This document shows, in pieces, positions 21,725 to 33,812 of a DNA stretch of 64,000 bases. The position numbers and the translations under genes are program-made. The DNA comes from Mantis religiosa (taxonomy: Eukaryota > Arthropoda > Insecta > Mantodea > Mantidae): positions 95,773,272-95,837,271 of the forward strand of contig CM060955.1 in NCBI GenBank assembly GCA_030765055.1, read 5' to 3'. Position 1 is the stretch's first letter, and every line of letters starts with the position of its first letter. The notes beneath the pieces are model-generated. The model made no database searches and was not told where the DNA came from. It was given only the letters and a program-made list of their open reading frames with translations.

Positions 21725-23555
21725 TTCATAATCACTTATTAGTACTTAGAATGTTATTTGTAGAAATCAAATAAAAATCAAAGAATAATGTTAAGAGATA
21801 ATGTGTGAAAATGCTTTCTTAATCCCAAGTATTCTTGGGCATGGGCATAGACATAGCCACAGTGGGATACTTACGTCTCTCTCCTTGCTCAATTATATAA
21901 AAAAAAAAGTAGGTCAATGGTTTATATTTTGTGATAAGAAAATGAAGCAGAAACCACAGGTTTCCAGTAGTACATATAAGAGAGGCCAATAAAACTATAA
22001 ATTATTAACAAGCATATTGGAATAAGGAATATCAGAAGTAGCATAACAAAGAATATTTCATCGTAAAACAATGTTTAACACAAGGGAAGTAATACAGATG
22101 TAGCCTCAGTTAAAAAGAGTTTAGCAGGACAGGATGTCGAAACAATGAGACAAAAGAAAGGGAACATTCTCCGACAGGCTGGCGCTGCTAAGAAATGCAC
22201 AACAATTGGAAGACATGAAGGTAGACAGAATGTATATCATTATGACGCTAAGGGTCATGCACCTCAGAGTAGAATGGACCAAACTACTGCATAGATAGAT
22301 ATGAAAGATCAATCAGGTTTAATTTAAGAATAACAAACTTCCAATAAAAATTAGAATATGTCACATGATAGGGGTGAAATGGACGTTAACTAGAAAAGAG
22401 GCAAAGATAGACCAACCAGCCTAGGGGCAGGGTGCGAGTAGATGTAGCAATGCAAAGTCGGGAAAGTGTACGGGAAGGCGCAATATAAATGAAGCGATGA
22501 GCAAGCAAGAGAGAGAGAGAGAGCAACTTAACAGTATAAAAGTCTAAATCAATAAACTAGTAAGAGAAACCAAAACTGAAGCATTATTGACTTCAACTCA
22601 AACAATGGACACTGAGAGAGAGATGCTTGATGCATCTTTATGCTCACCTGCACCTGATGACAGAGAACTTCCAACAGCTAGTCCGGGAAATAACCTGTTC
22701 TCCTGTCATCCCATTCTACATAAAAAGGATCCTGGGCGTGACATCCCTACATCAAAGTGACACCCAACGTTTTTCCTACACCAAAAGGATGTTTGAATCA
22801 TGGCAGGAAGACAATTAACTTGTTGGTCAATAAAGGAAAGAGGAAATGAAGTTCACGGGTAACAACATGATGACTATAGTATGTTAGTGATTGGATTTAG
22901 CAGGAAAGTTCTAGTATCACCTATTGCCTATTTAATCTCACGAAATGCACTAAATGTATTATTCCCATTTGGCAACAAGACTACATACTATTCCTAGATA
23001 TCATGGAGCACAAATACTTAAGTTTACCATCTAGCAATGTGCATTAAATTAAAATGTGTTAAAGGAGAATATTTGGAGTAAAACAACAGAGAATTAAGAT
23101 TAAAATGTATACAAGATAACCTAGATTAGAAATTTTAGAATATTTCTTAACTAAAAGTATTCTTAGGCAAATAAGTCAGATGATTAATTTCTCAGAGTAA
23201 TAAGTTTTTATTTAAGACTGCTTGCATGTCTGTTCTACTAAACTAACACATTAAGTTAGTTGCATACATGTATAAGCACAAATTTCGGTCATTCTGTGCA
23301 CATGCCTACTCTGCATGCACGCACATGCTTATGCGCACACATACATACAATCTGCCTGAAGAGTGAATACAGACAGCCAACAGTGTAAGCCTATGTAGAA
23401 ATAAACAGAAAGGCAGTATGTCACCATTCTCAGTGCATGTCCAGTATAATTTGGCAGTACTGAAATGCAGCAGTTAAGTCTCTTAGTGGACGGGTTTGAA
23501 TCAAGTCAAAATGCAAACACTGCCACGCGAAATCACTCACAAAGTAAAAAAAACT
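21725..23555. other. Intronic, no gene recognised
   Basis: AT-rich DNA inside the host-gene intron between exons f and g. Small open frames show no known motif. A (GA)n run lies near 22508-22523. Confidence 0.45.
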
Positions 23556-23561
23556 AATTAA

Positions 23562-23925
23562 TAATTCCTTTCATGGAGGTGTTGAAAACAGTGTAGTAAT
23601 AAATTAAATTTAAAGGGAGTTGATTAATGACACTAAACAACACTTACTTTTAAATTTTCCCTGAACATGTTTCATAGGCTATTCCCTCCATTGTCAACCG
23701 GACATCGACTGATTCCAATGGTGTAGCTGGTGATATTTTGTCATAGGTCTCCTCTGGTAGCGGTTTAAGGAACTTGATGAACAAATCTTGCTGGGGGATG
23801 TCGAAATTAAATACTTTGTTCCTGTTTTTTGAAATGAAGATTTGTTCCCATGTGGACAGTTCTTGTTTTCCTTTTGTATGTTCAAGTAGTTTTGTTACAG
23901 TTTTGTAAAGGAGAGACATGTAAAG
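23562..23925 (-). mobile_element. 5'-truncated Penelope-like element, lineage A
   Basis: The minus-strand frame 23650-23919 encodes the Penelope C-terminus (KTVTKLLEHTKGKQELSTWE, then QIFISKNRNKVFNFDIP), 70-80% similar by eye to 27007-27297 and 57290-57530. The left end carries the same ~44-bp extension (cctttcatgga..gttgaaaacagtg). The hammerhead at 23658-23703 is degraded. Confidence 0.8.
23658..23703 (-). ncRNA. Hammerhead remnant, lineage A
   Basis: On the minus strand the core reads GTTGACAAT where the sister copies have CTGAAGA, GAAA is kept, and helix III is ACATGT. Stem I ends TCCGG are partly conserved. Certainly decayed. Confidence 0.45.
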
Positions 23926-24298
23926 GTATAATTACTCAGTTAAATATGCTATAAAAAGGACAGCAACGGTAGTGGGGAAAAGTGAATGAACTACATATAA
24001 TACAGTGAAAGAAGTTCAAAATTCAAGCTTATGAGAGAAAAACTTTCAACGCCAGGTAAACATCACTCACATCTATAAACATTCAAAGCCGATGAGTTTG
24101 AAAATCTGTGTGTGCATAAATTTTCTCGAGTTTTACAAACAGAGAAGAGAAATACCTACAGCACAAATTCCTGAATGCTGTTAAAGAGCCTTTTTGAAGA
24201 TAGAACACATTCTGGAGAATACTTCAAGGCATTAGATATAGATTTTGCAAGAAAAAATGTGTATCATGTTACATACACTTTGCTGATGTGTTTTGATG

Positions 24299-24372
24299 GT
24301 CACACACGCACGCACACACGCACCCACGCACGCACGCACACACACACACACACACACACAGCGCACGCACGT
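24299..24372. repeat. (CA)n microsatellite
   Basis: Impure CACACG units followed by pure CA. It creates Thr-His frames. Confidence 0.9.
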
Positions 24373-24853
24373 TACAACTAAATGTTAACTTAAAAATATC
24401 CTCATGCAAATTAAAATTACAACTTTGGTAAACCAAAATATTTCCATTTTCATCAATATCTTTCATATTCTGCAACTAAAGCACAGAAGTTACTTCCTCT
24501 CTCTATATTTTCTTGGTCACTTTGGCCATTTAATTGTAAACACATATAACACATTCATATAATGCTGTTCAGAATTTCACGAGAAAACTATTGTTACCAT
24601 ATAATCTGGCTCAAGTGTTTTGTAGCTGTCCATTTTAAAGAATGAAAGTTAAGCAATTGCTGCATATAACATCTACAACACTTATAAGAAAAATGGAACA
24701 GAACTTTGTAACGGTCTTTTTGTAATCCAACATTAACTATCTTTTAGACGTTAATCAAAGACTCTAAATACAAATTATACTTTGGAAATCCACCCTCTCA
24801 ATAAAAAGTGATTCAAATGTGTTAATATTTAGGAAATTAATTAAAATTCATAC

Positions 24854-24884
24854 CTGAGACGTTGTTACATCAGGCTTTTTCTTT
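24854..24884 (-). CDS. TTC3-like: TTC3-like gene, exon f (31-nt microexon)
   Basis: The minus-strand microexon lies between acceptor ctttacag and donor gtatgaat. With the AA left over from exon e it completes a Lys codon and reads KKKPDVTTSQ into exon g. A 31-nt exon would be missed by ORF scans. The phase match to both neighbours is the main support. It extends the basic linker after the Cys/His-rich region. Confidence 0.7.
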
Positions 24885-25193
24885 CTGTAAAGCAGAGAAG
24901 AACAGAGTTAATATATATAAACCATGCAGATGAACTCATTAATCCTGAAGATCATAAACCTTGATCAATTGTATATTGTTTCCACCAAGCAATGACTAGA
25001 ACCATTTATTAACTGAGGGTATATAGTAGGCTAACACAATCTTATGAACCAGTATTTACAGTGAAGGATGGGAACTGAATAGAACAAATGCATCTTTTGG
25101 GCAACATTTTGCATTGATTACTGCATTTAAAGCACTTTATCCCAATAATTAATTAGAATAAAATAAAATAATGATCAATTGTAAATTTTAGTT

Positions 25194-25195
<2 letters not shown>

Positions 25196-25247
<52 letters not shown>
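25196..25247. repeat. (AT)n microsatellite
   Basis: About 25 AT dinucleotides. Confidence 0.95.
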
Positions 25248-25250
<3 letters not shown>

Positions 25251-25332
25251 ACCTATATTAGAGTACTCTAATCAAAGATAAAATCATATATTACTTAGTG
25301 TCATTATTTATATTAAAGCATGCTATAGTAGT

Positions 25333-25450
25333 ATAGGAAGGTCCTAACAAAATACACTCTAGGTTAACATTAGCAATATATAGAGCATGGAGTACTAGTT
25401 CAACTCAGAATTATGTTAATTTTGTGCTTCACTGTATCATAGCCCATGTT
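25333..25450 (+). mobile_element. Lineage-F Penelope-like end fragment
   Basis: Matches the right end of lineage F, including gtcctaac..tctaggt..agtactagttcaactc and the extension ttttgtgcttcactgtatcatag. Only the 3' half of the hammerhead region remains. No coding part. Confidence 0.65.
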
Positions 25451-26248
25451 CATATTTGAAATTTCTTAACATGATGGAGTTGCAAGTTCTAAATGGCAAA
25501 CTTTCAAAGTTAAAATCAGTTGCATTTGTAATTTGATAAGGGGGAAAAAAAACAGAGGCTGTTGTTCAGTCACATATAAGCAACATAATTTTAACAGAAC
25601 TGAATATTGTGTAAACAGGATAAAATATTGGACAAGACATTACACTCAAAGATTCAAGTTACATCACATAATTTGATTCTAGACTATAGGAAAACAGCAG
25701 CATAGGAGATTAAATTTCAATGTAAGAGATTCGTTAAGTGCAACCAATGAAATGATACATTGTGTAATATACTGGAATAGTGGAAGCAAAAAGGTGCATC
25801 TTGAATTGTATGCACAATGTTCTGTGCTGGTGAGCACAATGAATATGCACTAATACATACAAGATAAATTCTTTTGCAGAATCTGTTATATACAAAATGG
25901 AATGCACTTACCTGGTGCACTAATAAAATGCTAAGTGAAAAGTATGAACAAAATATCTAAGTTTATTTTTGAAGTATGGTGGGAAACCAAAATGTAATTA
26001 CAGTAATTACAATTCTCACATAACTTAATGAGTGATTAATTTTAATTTGTGGTTATGGAAGCAAAATTCTATTAGTTAAATAGAACTTCATTATAATTAT
26101 GGTACAGCAAACCACTTCCATTAACTATAAAGTGAAACTCAATAAACGAGCTCTTCCAGGAACTGCAATGCAAAACCAATATATGCTGCTATGATTTATC
26201 GACTGGAAAAAATAATTTAGACATTATTTTAGTAAATAAGTATTATAC

Positions 26249-26307
26249 GAAAGGCAGTACGAAAGTGAAGCAGATGTGTAAAAAATGCGACTCATCTAAA
26301 ATTTAAT
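26249..26307 (+). mobile_element. 59-bp Penelope-end insertion (lineage E) with 11-bp TSD
   Basis: Flanked by aagtattatac at 26238-26248 and 26308-26318. The insert is tacgaaagtgaagcagatgt..gactcatctaaaatttaat, the lineage-E terminal block, with no other sequence except about 9 nt at the left. It lies in an intron of the host gene. Confidence 0.85.
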
Positions 26308-26927
26308 AAGTATTATACTGTTCCTCAACTACAGTATAAAATGATACATGAGCTATTACATACATAGAAAATTCACAGTTTGTTCCTTATAGGATAAAAT
26401 TCATGAAGTCTGTTTAACATGCCTTCCAAAAGTTTGACTAGATTATGTACATTAAGAGGTCAAAGTACATAAATGGTCAGACTGAAAAAGGCATTATATC
26501 ATTATGTTCATTATATCTACTAAAATAATTAAGGCAGAAACACGCAAATAATCATAATTTAAATATACTGTAAAACCCTGTAATTATGCTCTCCAACAGA
26601 CTGTGGCCTAATTGTGTAATAATTAGGACTACATTACACAAGCATATGATTTATTACATGTGAAAAAGCAGTTTTGACACAATTTAATAAGAATTGCAGC
26701 CTAATCAATTCTATTTCTTAAGATTTAGGTGCAGTATATTTGAAAATGAAAAAGAAGAGGTCATTTCTCATGGAAAGATCCTTCAATTGCTGGTGTTGTG
26801 TACTCACAATATCAATTATTATATTTTCTAAATCCTTTCATGGAAATGTTGAAAACAGTGTTGTTGTATAAATTAAATTAATTGGGAGTCGATTAATGAC
26901 ACAAAACAACACTTACTTTTAAATTTT

Positions 26928-26970
26928 CCCGGAACCGGTTTCTGAGGCCTTCCCTCTATCTTCAGCCGGA
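26928..26970 (-). ncRNA. Hammerhead ribozyme motif, lineage A, left end
   Basis: Complete motif on the minus strand: stem I TCCGG/CCGGG, core CTGAAGA, stem II GAGG/CCTC with loop GAAGG, GAAA, and helix III ACCGGT (self-complementary). The base before the scissile bond would be T (GTT triplet), less usual than GTC. Confidence 0.75.
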
Positions 26971-27006
26971 CATCGACTTGTTCTCATTGGTGTAGCTGGC
27001 AATATT

Positions 27007-27470
27007 TTGTCATCGGTCTCCTCTGGTGGCGGTTCGAGGAACTTGCTGAACAAATCTTTCTGGGGGATGTCGAAATTGAATACTTTGTTCCTATTTTTTG
27101 AAATAAAGATTTGTTCCCGTGTGGACAGTTCTTCTTTTCCTGTTGTATGTTTTAGTAATTTTGGTTCTGGATTTATGTTGTGGTTTTTTTCCCAAAAATG
27201 CGTGGCAACTGCTGATTTTTCTAATTGTTTGTATTTTATGTTCCTAAAGTGTTCCTTTGCTCTTGTTTCTAAATTTCGTTTGGTTTTTCCAATATAAATT
27301 TGACTACAGTCACAGCATTCAATTTGATATATACCAGATTTTTTGTTAGATGGAATGGCATCTTTGATGTTTGAGCAAATTAGGTTTTTTAAGGAGCTAG
27401 TTGAATGTTTTGTTTTTTGAAGACTTTTTTGAATTTATCAAAGGCCCATGGATGGTAAGTGAATTTTTTT
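27007..27470 (-). pseudogene. Lineage-A Penelope protein, GIY-YIG part
   Basis: Minus-strand frames encode KKSGIYQIECCDCSQIYIGK (GIY-YIG core, about 27290-27350), TKRNLETRAKEHFRNI, and a C-terminal tail ending FDIPQKDLFSKFLEPPPEET. The upstream RT frame (27591-28379) is separated by a frameshift near 27590-27620. Family knowledge: the GIY-YIG endonuclease nicks target DNA for insertion. Confidence 0.8.
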
Positions 27471-27590
27471 AAGATCATTTTAGTTTCTGTAGCTGAGAGG
27501 GTTGTGGTTTCCTTTAGTAGTTTCTTCTTTTTTGCTAAGTTCACTTTTTTGTCTACTAGTGATTTGGGAAAGTCATTTTTCTGTGCTATT

Positions 27591-28379
27591 TCAATAATTT
27601 TGTTGTATTCTATTGTGTATTCTTCTGGTGAGAGGGATGTTGACCAGTCTGTGTGCTAAACTATTAAAGATTGCCTGTTTGTGGGATCTTGGATTGTAGC
27701 CATTATCTTTTATGTAGTTGTCTATCTGTGTTGGTTTTCTGTAAATGCCAAAGTTTATTCTATTTTTATTTCTGATTATTTTTAGATCTAAAAATGGTAA
27801 ATACTCGTCTTTTTCAACTTCTACAGTGAACTTGATGCTTTTTTCTTGAATATTTAAAAGTTTTAGTGCATCACTGATGTGTTTTTTTGGCACTATGGCA
27901 AATATGTCATCTACATATCTTTGCCAGAGTTTGAACATCCATGGGAAACCTTTAGTGATTCTTATTTCTAGTGCACTCATGTACAGATCAGCCAGGAAGG
28001 GTGATAAGGGGTTGCCCATTGCTAAACCAGAAGTTTGATGGAAATATTTTGTTTGAAACTGGAAGAAATTCTGTTCTATGCATAATTTGGTAAGTTCGAT
28101 GTAATCTGAAATTTCAAGTGATGACATTCCAAGTGATTTGAGCCATTTTTCTATCAATGTTGGGAGTTGTTTAACTGGTATGCTGGGAAACAGTGATTTA
28201 ACATCAAATGAGACTAGTGTGTCCTCTTCATTTAGTTCAGTATCCTTAATGTGTTCTATAAGTTCATAGGTGTTTTTGATGCTTAGGCTATCGAATTTTG
28301 GAAATGAGTTGAATTTGTTTATTAGCCACTTTGCAAGTTTGTATGTTGGTGAATTTATACTGCTAACTATAGGTCTCAT
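27591..28379 (-). CDS. Lineage-A Penelope reverse transcriptase, partial
   Basis: A 262-residue frame with Penelope RT blocks in order: MRPIVSSINSPTYKLAKWL (motif 2/A region), LVSFDVKSLFPSIPVKQLP (motif A), TSGLAMGNPLSPFLADLYMS (motif B), RYVDDIFAIVP (catalytic YVDD), and EYLPFLDLKIIRNKNRINFG. The N-terminal ~150 residues of a normal PLE protein (about 800) are missing and the C-terminal domain is frameshifted. It is nearly identical to 56199-56637 on the plus strand. Confidence 0.88.
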   Translation of the reverse strand: MRPIVSSINSPTYKLAKWLINKFNSFPKFDSLSIKNTYELIEHIKDTELNEEDTLVSFDVKSLFPSIPVKQLPTLIEKWLKSLGMSSLEISDYIELTKLCIEQNFFQFQTKYFHQTSGLAMGNPLSPFLADLYMSALEIRITKGFPWMFKLWQRYVDDIFAIVPKKHISDALKLLNIQEKSIKFTVEVEKDEYLPFLDLKIIRNKNRINFGIYRKPTQIDNYIKDNGYNPRSHKQAIFNSLAHRLVNIPLTRRIHNRIQQNY

Positions 28380-28523
28380 TGTTATGGATGGTTTGTGTAT
28401 TTTGGGTAAGCCATAAAGTCTAGGTAAGGTTGGGTTATCTGGTTTAACTGCATATTTGTTTGATATTATACTTGATTTTGCTATTGTTTTTTCAAATGAT
28501 TTTATGCAAGCTGTTAATGGATG

Positions 28524-28566
28524 TCCGGCTGAAGATAGAGGGAAGGCCTCAGAAACCGGTTTCGGG
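28524..28566 (+). ncRNA. Hammerhead ribozyme motif, lineage A, right end
   Basis: Stem I TCCGG/TCGGG with G-U pairs, core CTGAAGA (28529-28535), stem II GAGG/CCTC, GAAA at 28552-28555, helix III ACCGGT (28555-28560), T at the cleavage position. It points outward, opposite to the copy at 26928. Confidence 0.75.
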
Positions 28567-28639
28567 AAAATTTAAAAGTAAGTGTTGTTTTGTGTCATTA
28601 ATCGACTCCCAATTAATTTAATATTATATTTTCGTTCAC

Positions 28640-30420
28640 ATCATTGTCACTAACTGATTCTGATTCATCACTGATTTGCAAATTCAGTATAGCATGTCTT
28701 TATTAAAAATATATTTTTCATAAAGACATTTATCATTTTTTCATTTTCTTTATGAAAAAGAAAAATTTATGTTCAGTTTGTGGACTTATTGAGGGAATTC
28801 CTAGAGTTTCGGAAAATTATTTTAAGGTGGAATTTGTGCTATACTTCTGCTGAATTTTTAATTTCTCACTTACAGAAAAACAGTTTCGCTTTGCCATTTT
28901 ATGCCTGAACAACAGCATGCTACACACTTCACAAAATTCAAAGACTAAGGAAACACACTGAAAGCAGCTTTTTCAAAGTGTTAATTCCTTTCACAAAAAG
29001 GTAACAATGGGCAGGACAAGGGTTTTCCAGGTTAAATACTCACTGCAATGACCACTCAGTGCAGTCATGCAAACTATTTTCTCATGATACTTTAAAAACA
29101 TTACACATTTCACAAATGATGTATGATATAACCTATACACAATGAATGCTTTTGATTTTTGATCTGAAAAACAGTGCTAATACCAAGATTTGGAAGCGTT
29201 ATAGGGGGTAAAATTATGCAGCAATGATAAGGAACGTCCAGGGACTTAACAGAGTGTAATAAACAGGATAGCATTATAATTAGGAACATAATTACAGAGT
29301 TTTACTGTATTTAAAAAAATGTATTGAGCTTAAATAGTCTAACATGGGTACATTTTTTAATTTAATTTCATAATTTACCACATGCTTTTATTTTTAAAAA
29401 ATCATTTTAGTGGTGAAAGAACTCCAATCAGAGGGAACACATATGACAATTTCAGTATGGAAAGTATTAATTATAACACTCATTTATTACTCTTAAAACT
29501 CTTCCTTAAATTATAATGCCTGGAATATCTCAAATAATAGGGTCTGTCAATTCAGTGACAAAATTAATCACCTGCAGATGTTTAAACTGTCACAGAAAGA
29601 CAATGCTAGAACATAATAGTCATCCTCTAATACAAAATCAACAAACAAAAAAACACAAAGAAATGTTGGAAAACAAAACTCCGATTTAATCTAGCACATA
29701 TTCTCATGCTAAGTAGCAACAGTCCCAATACGTCAGCCTGGGTTTCGGTACTCAGAAGCGAAAAGCTTTGAGAGAATTAGTGGTAATTCACGAGCACAAA
29801 TATTTACTTATATGTGATTCCTGCAATACAGTGTGAAGTTATCCATAGTGTGTAATAAATATGACTCATCTATAATTTAATAATTATCCATAGAAGTTTA
29901 CCTTAAAGATTAAAGTGAAAATATAAGACAATTAGGGTTACTTAAGCCTTAGAAAAATATTGCTTCATATTTGGGGGAATAAATATATCCATGATCTAAA
30001 GCGTAATAAGTTCCAACCTACTGATAAACTATTTTTTGCACTACCAATTCTTTATACACAAGGTTTCATTCATATAATGTAGGATATTACAGAACAAGCT
30101 ATAATTTATGATTTCAAATTGCAAGTAGCTGTTAGGTAATTAAGGTTTGTGCTCAGTTTGCAAAATACATTAGTTTTACTCAAATAAAAGGGATGATGCC
30201 TAAATACTGCAATAATGTGAACAATTCCTGCAAAAAGTTCATGAATATAGACAACTAATAGAAAACTTGAAGAAACTAGTATAAGATTTAGAACCTTTGC
30301 GCAAAGCAGTATTTGAACTGCTGACTGCTGTTAAAAATGTATCTAGAATGTATGTTTAGAATTTCAAATACATGGAGTGTTTGAAATAAATAAATTACTT
30401 ACCATGATAAGGTATCACTA
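28640..30420. other. Intronic, no gene recognised
   Basis: Host-gene intron between exons f and e. AT-rich, with no coding signature apart from the 35-bp insertion at 29849. Confidence 0.45.
29849..29883 (+). mobile_element. 35-bp Penelope-end insertion (lineage E) with 10-bp TSD
   Basis: Flanked by ttatccatag at 29839-29848 and 29884-29893. The insert tgtgtaataaatatgact..tttaataa is the last 35 nt of the lineage-E arm. It is too short to be found by repeat maskers but shows both the TSD and the element's 3' end. Confidence 0.75.
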
Positions 30421-30425
30421 CTTAC

Positions 30426-30592
30426 TTAGATAGAATCTTCTCTTTAACAATTGTACTAGTTTCTGTATTTGAAGGTTCTATTGTGCTTTTTATTGAACCA
30501 TCTCCATCTATTATTTGTATTTTATTAATAACAGAGTGTACGTTAGGTTGTGAGAAACAATCTGCAGTTGGACAATTACGACCTATAAATTC
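30426..30592 (-). CDS. TTC3-like: TTC3-like gene, exon e (167 nt)
   Basis: Acceptor tgtttcag above 30592 and donor gtaagtag below 30426, on the minus strand. Reads EFIGRNCPTADCFSQPNV, then HSVINKIQIIDGDGSIKSTI, then a Ser/Thr-rich stretch to KEKILS plus AA. The C-P-T-x-D-C block followed by an I-x-K-I-x-I hairpin is the pattern that follows the Cys/His-rich segment in TTC3 (and, less closely, DZIP3). 55 codons plus 2 nt; phase agrees with exons d and f. Confidence 0.8.
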
Positions 30593-31019
30593 CTGAAACA
30601 AAAGAGTAACAAATTTTCAAAATTACTAATACTGTACTTGACTGCTTTCATTCAGACCTTGATTACAAAGTACATTAATTACATTATTAATAATGTGTTT
30701 TTCTATATAATAAACAATGAAATAATCTTATAACCTATAAATTAAATACTAACTTTTTTTTCATAAAAGTTTTATACTTTCAGCTGCCTCCCAAAGAAGA
30801 ATTTAGTAATTATATGCAGTTTATCAGTTTGCTTTTTTGTTTCCATGGGATACCTATTTGCATATCTCATCAAAATGTTCAAACTGTCTAAGGAATGAGA
30901 ACTCAGAATTCAGTTTACTAACACTATTAGGTTTCACTCACCACATTTACTGACAGAACATGTTTTTGTAAGCTATTGCTTACATTGTCAGCTGCTGGTT
31001 TGAATATCTGGGTCTCTCA

Positions 31020-32350
31020 CTGCTCCCAACGGTGCAACATTTCAAGCTTTAGATAAGGCTTCTCGCACATCACTTTTATTTCTGGTTGTTTGTTGGGAGT
31101 TTATATTATACTGATTATTACAAAAACTGATGAGTCCCAGCTGATTTACCTGTTTGTTTGATGTAATATTTTTAAAATGCTTTTCCATCCTGGCATTCAG
31201 ACTTTGTTTTTTGTTTAACAAATACATATTTTGTCACAATCTAAACACCTGATATGGATTTTAGTTCTTCTTTAGATGTGATAGTTTCCATTTTATTTGA
31301 TTTTAGCAAGTTCCGAGGAAAAATATACTTTGAGGAGCAAAACTTATGTGGTACATTCTGAAAATCTTCTGAAACAGATGCATAGTTGTACTTGTAAGGA
31401 GAAGTATGAATTTCCTATACAAGGTAGGTGTGATTTAGAGTGGCTAGATCACACTAGCGCTTATCTTTATTGAATTTGTAGATTTCATTTACCAGATGTT
31501 CATCAAACATTGTACTCAGTTATTTTAATAACTTTTTTGCATTTATTTTGGTATTTTTCCCAAGTCATGACACATTCATTCAATCAGAGTTAAAACTGTT
31601 AATGATGGCATGTTTATATAGTTGGGTTTGAAACCTTAGCTTTGATATATGGCTTCCAGAAAATGTTGAATTCAATTTTGTTGGTATTTATTATGAGTTT
31701 TAGATTAAAAAAAGACAAAGGTTACAATTATCCATTTCCATGGTGAACTTTATGGTTCTTTTTGCAGATTTAAAAGTTTCAAGGAATCACAGGAAATTTT
31801 TTCTTAATGACTGCATACTAGAACATCTTGAGTATGTAGCTAAATGATCTAATAATTATATTTCAAGACTGCTCGTGAACAGGCTGGCTAAAGGGGGATA
31901 AAAGATTCTCCATAGCCAACCCAACATCCTACTTACACAATTTGAATATAGTTTGTCCTATGTAGAGACTGTGAGCAATTAGTATGACTTGATTGCTTAT
32001 ACCATGGTTATATAGTTTAATTGAGGTAAGTCAATTATTCAAACTGGCAAGCATATATCTTGGAATACTGGAGAAGAGTGAGACCATATCAAACGAGAGA
32101 AAAACACTGAACAAGAACATTTGCGAGTCTGATATGTTTCAGTGTGTCCACTAAATCTAGTAAGTTTTTAATACCAAAGGCTTCAAAAGAAGGGAAAGTA
32201 GCTTTATAGTTTAGGCTGAACTCAATTCTAAATTCCCATTCATGTTGGTTTCACTTTGTAAACTCTTTCAAAAGTTAATGCTTAAGGAATGCCTGACAAA
32301 GTTATTTTCAATATGAGCTCATAAAACAGATCTTCCTTTCAGAGAAGGGC
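31020..32350 (-). pseudogene. Very old Penelope-like copy
   Basis: Minus-strand fragments are recognisable despite many stops: near 31870-31900 a block like AMENLLSPFSQPVHEQS equals the RT motif B AMGNPLSPFLADLFMS, and 31042-31227 (NKKQSLNARMEKHFKNIT) equals the post GIY-YIG region (TKRNLETRAKEHFRNI). It is more diverged than every other PLE in the window. Confidence 0.6.
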
Positions 32351-32399
32351 AAGGATAAATGGCAAGAGTCCATTCAATACAGTGGAATAGTATTCAAGA

Positions 32400-33550
32400 C
32401 TTTTCAAGCTTTTAAGTCCTTGTATTTATAAAGGACTATTATTTATTGTGACAAAGATGACAAAAATTTGTTCACTTTAAAACTTCTTTATTTTCAGTGC
32501 ACTACTAAAGTACACTCAGCCGTTCTTTTACACAATTCAACACTTTGAAACATCTCTACAGTGCACCTTTAACTTACTGTAGCACACACCCTTTGTGCTG
32601 CTACAATCTTCCTGATCTATACAAAGGACCACCTCTAACACAGAGCTATACACCAATTCTGAACACAACTCCAATACTCACAAGCAAACTGCTTCACTGT
32701 CCATTCCACAGCTTGCGGTCCCACACCTGGAGCTGCACTTACTGACATGTGGACTGCTTCCTGCCCATTCCACACCCTGCAGAACGCTCATCACGGAGCT
32801 TGACTCTACTCTGCCAGCCAATAAGCAACGAGACGATTCCCCTAATCCTGCTTCATGTTGGTGGCTAAGATCCCTGACTAGATTCTTTCTCTCCAACATA
32901 GACAGCAATGTTGACATAATCTCTCAGGCCATGTGAATGGCAATGTAACATAATGAAATCTTGAGTCAGTGGCAAATTACTTTGCATGTTCCACAGCCTG
33001 TGTCTTTTAAGCCCTTCTGTTTCTAATATCTATCACTATTACCCTATTAATGTTTATAGCTGAATTAATGTAACCTCAGTTCTAACAGTGTTCTCCTGCA
33101 ATGTGTATTCCAGCTATGCTATGTGTAAAAGAGGCAGTGTTGTCAGCCTATATGCTAGCCAGTTCTCACATACAATGGAACAGAGCTAAAAGTTTGCCAT
33201 TGTTTTGTTTGACTGTACGGTTGTTTGTGTGATGTATCATAGCACAGTTTAAGCATACAACTATCTTAAATCAGTCCACTATGTAATTGCATGTGAATGG
33301 TTAAAACTATCAGAACTCTGAGCTCAGGTGGTAGGTTTGGAAGGGGCTTAAATGGGTTTGGTTTCTTGAAGGGTAACCCTGATTGTCATGACAACAGACC
33401 CACATGCCCAAGTGGAAAGTATGCTGAAAAGCAGAATTGGGAAATAAAATTAATTCAACCATAATTTGTATCTGCTTGAAGGAACAAACAAACATCCAGA
33501 TAAAATTTTTAAAAATTGGCCATACTTAAAATAAGTAAGAATTTTCCCAT
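32400..33550. other. Intronic, no gene recognised
   Basis: The segment 32500-32900 is somewhat GC-richer but has no motif I can name. It may be an unrecognised repeat. Nothing resembling a splice-flanked exon in phase with the host gene. Confidence 0.4.
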
Positions 33551-33618
33551 CTTTACTACTAAAATTAGGCAAGTGAGTCAACCTTGTATATACTTTTCTC
33601 CACTTACAAGTTTTTTTA

Positions 33619-33662
33619 TGGAGACTAGTTTCTGGGGACTTCTCACCTATCGTCAGTTCTGT
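33619..33662 (-). ncRNA. Hammerhead ribozyme motif, lineage B (left arm)
   Basis: Core CTGACGA at 33656-33650, GAAA, helix III ACTAGT, cleavage triplet GTC (33632-33623). Stem II is slightly changed versus sister copies (GGTG versus GGGG). Confidence 0.7.
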
Positions 33663-33812
33663 GGTTGACTGATGATGCATCCGGTGTCTGCATCTGGCTT
33701 GGTGTCGTGCTGTCATCTAATGTCCTGGTAACGACATCAAACTTACCAGGACATTAGATGGCAGCACAACACCAAGCCAGATGCAGACACCGGATGCATC
33801 ATCAGTCAACCA

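Larger units (their letters stand above)
26829..28621 (-). mobile_element. Penelope-like element, lineage A, head-to-head form
   Basis: The target duplication tattatattttc (12 bp) is at 26817-26828 and 28622-28633. The minus-strand coding unit (about 27000-28520) runs outward to the left end, where a hammerhead and a ~44-bp extension lie. The right end is an inverted copy of the terminal region with its own hammerhead but no extension. The N-terminus of the protein is truncated where this inverted copy begins (about 28515). Confidence 0.88.
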
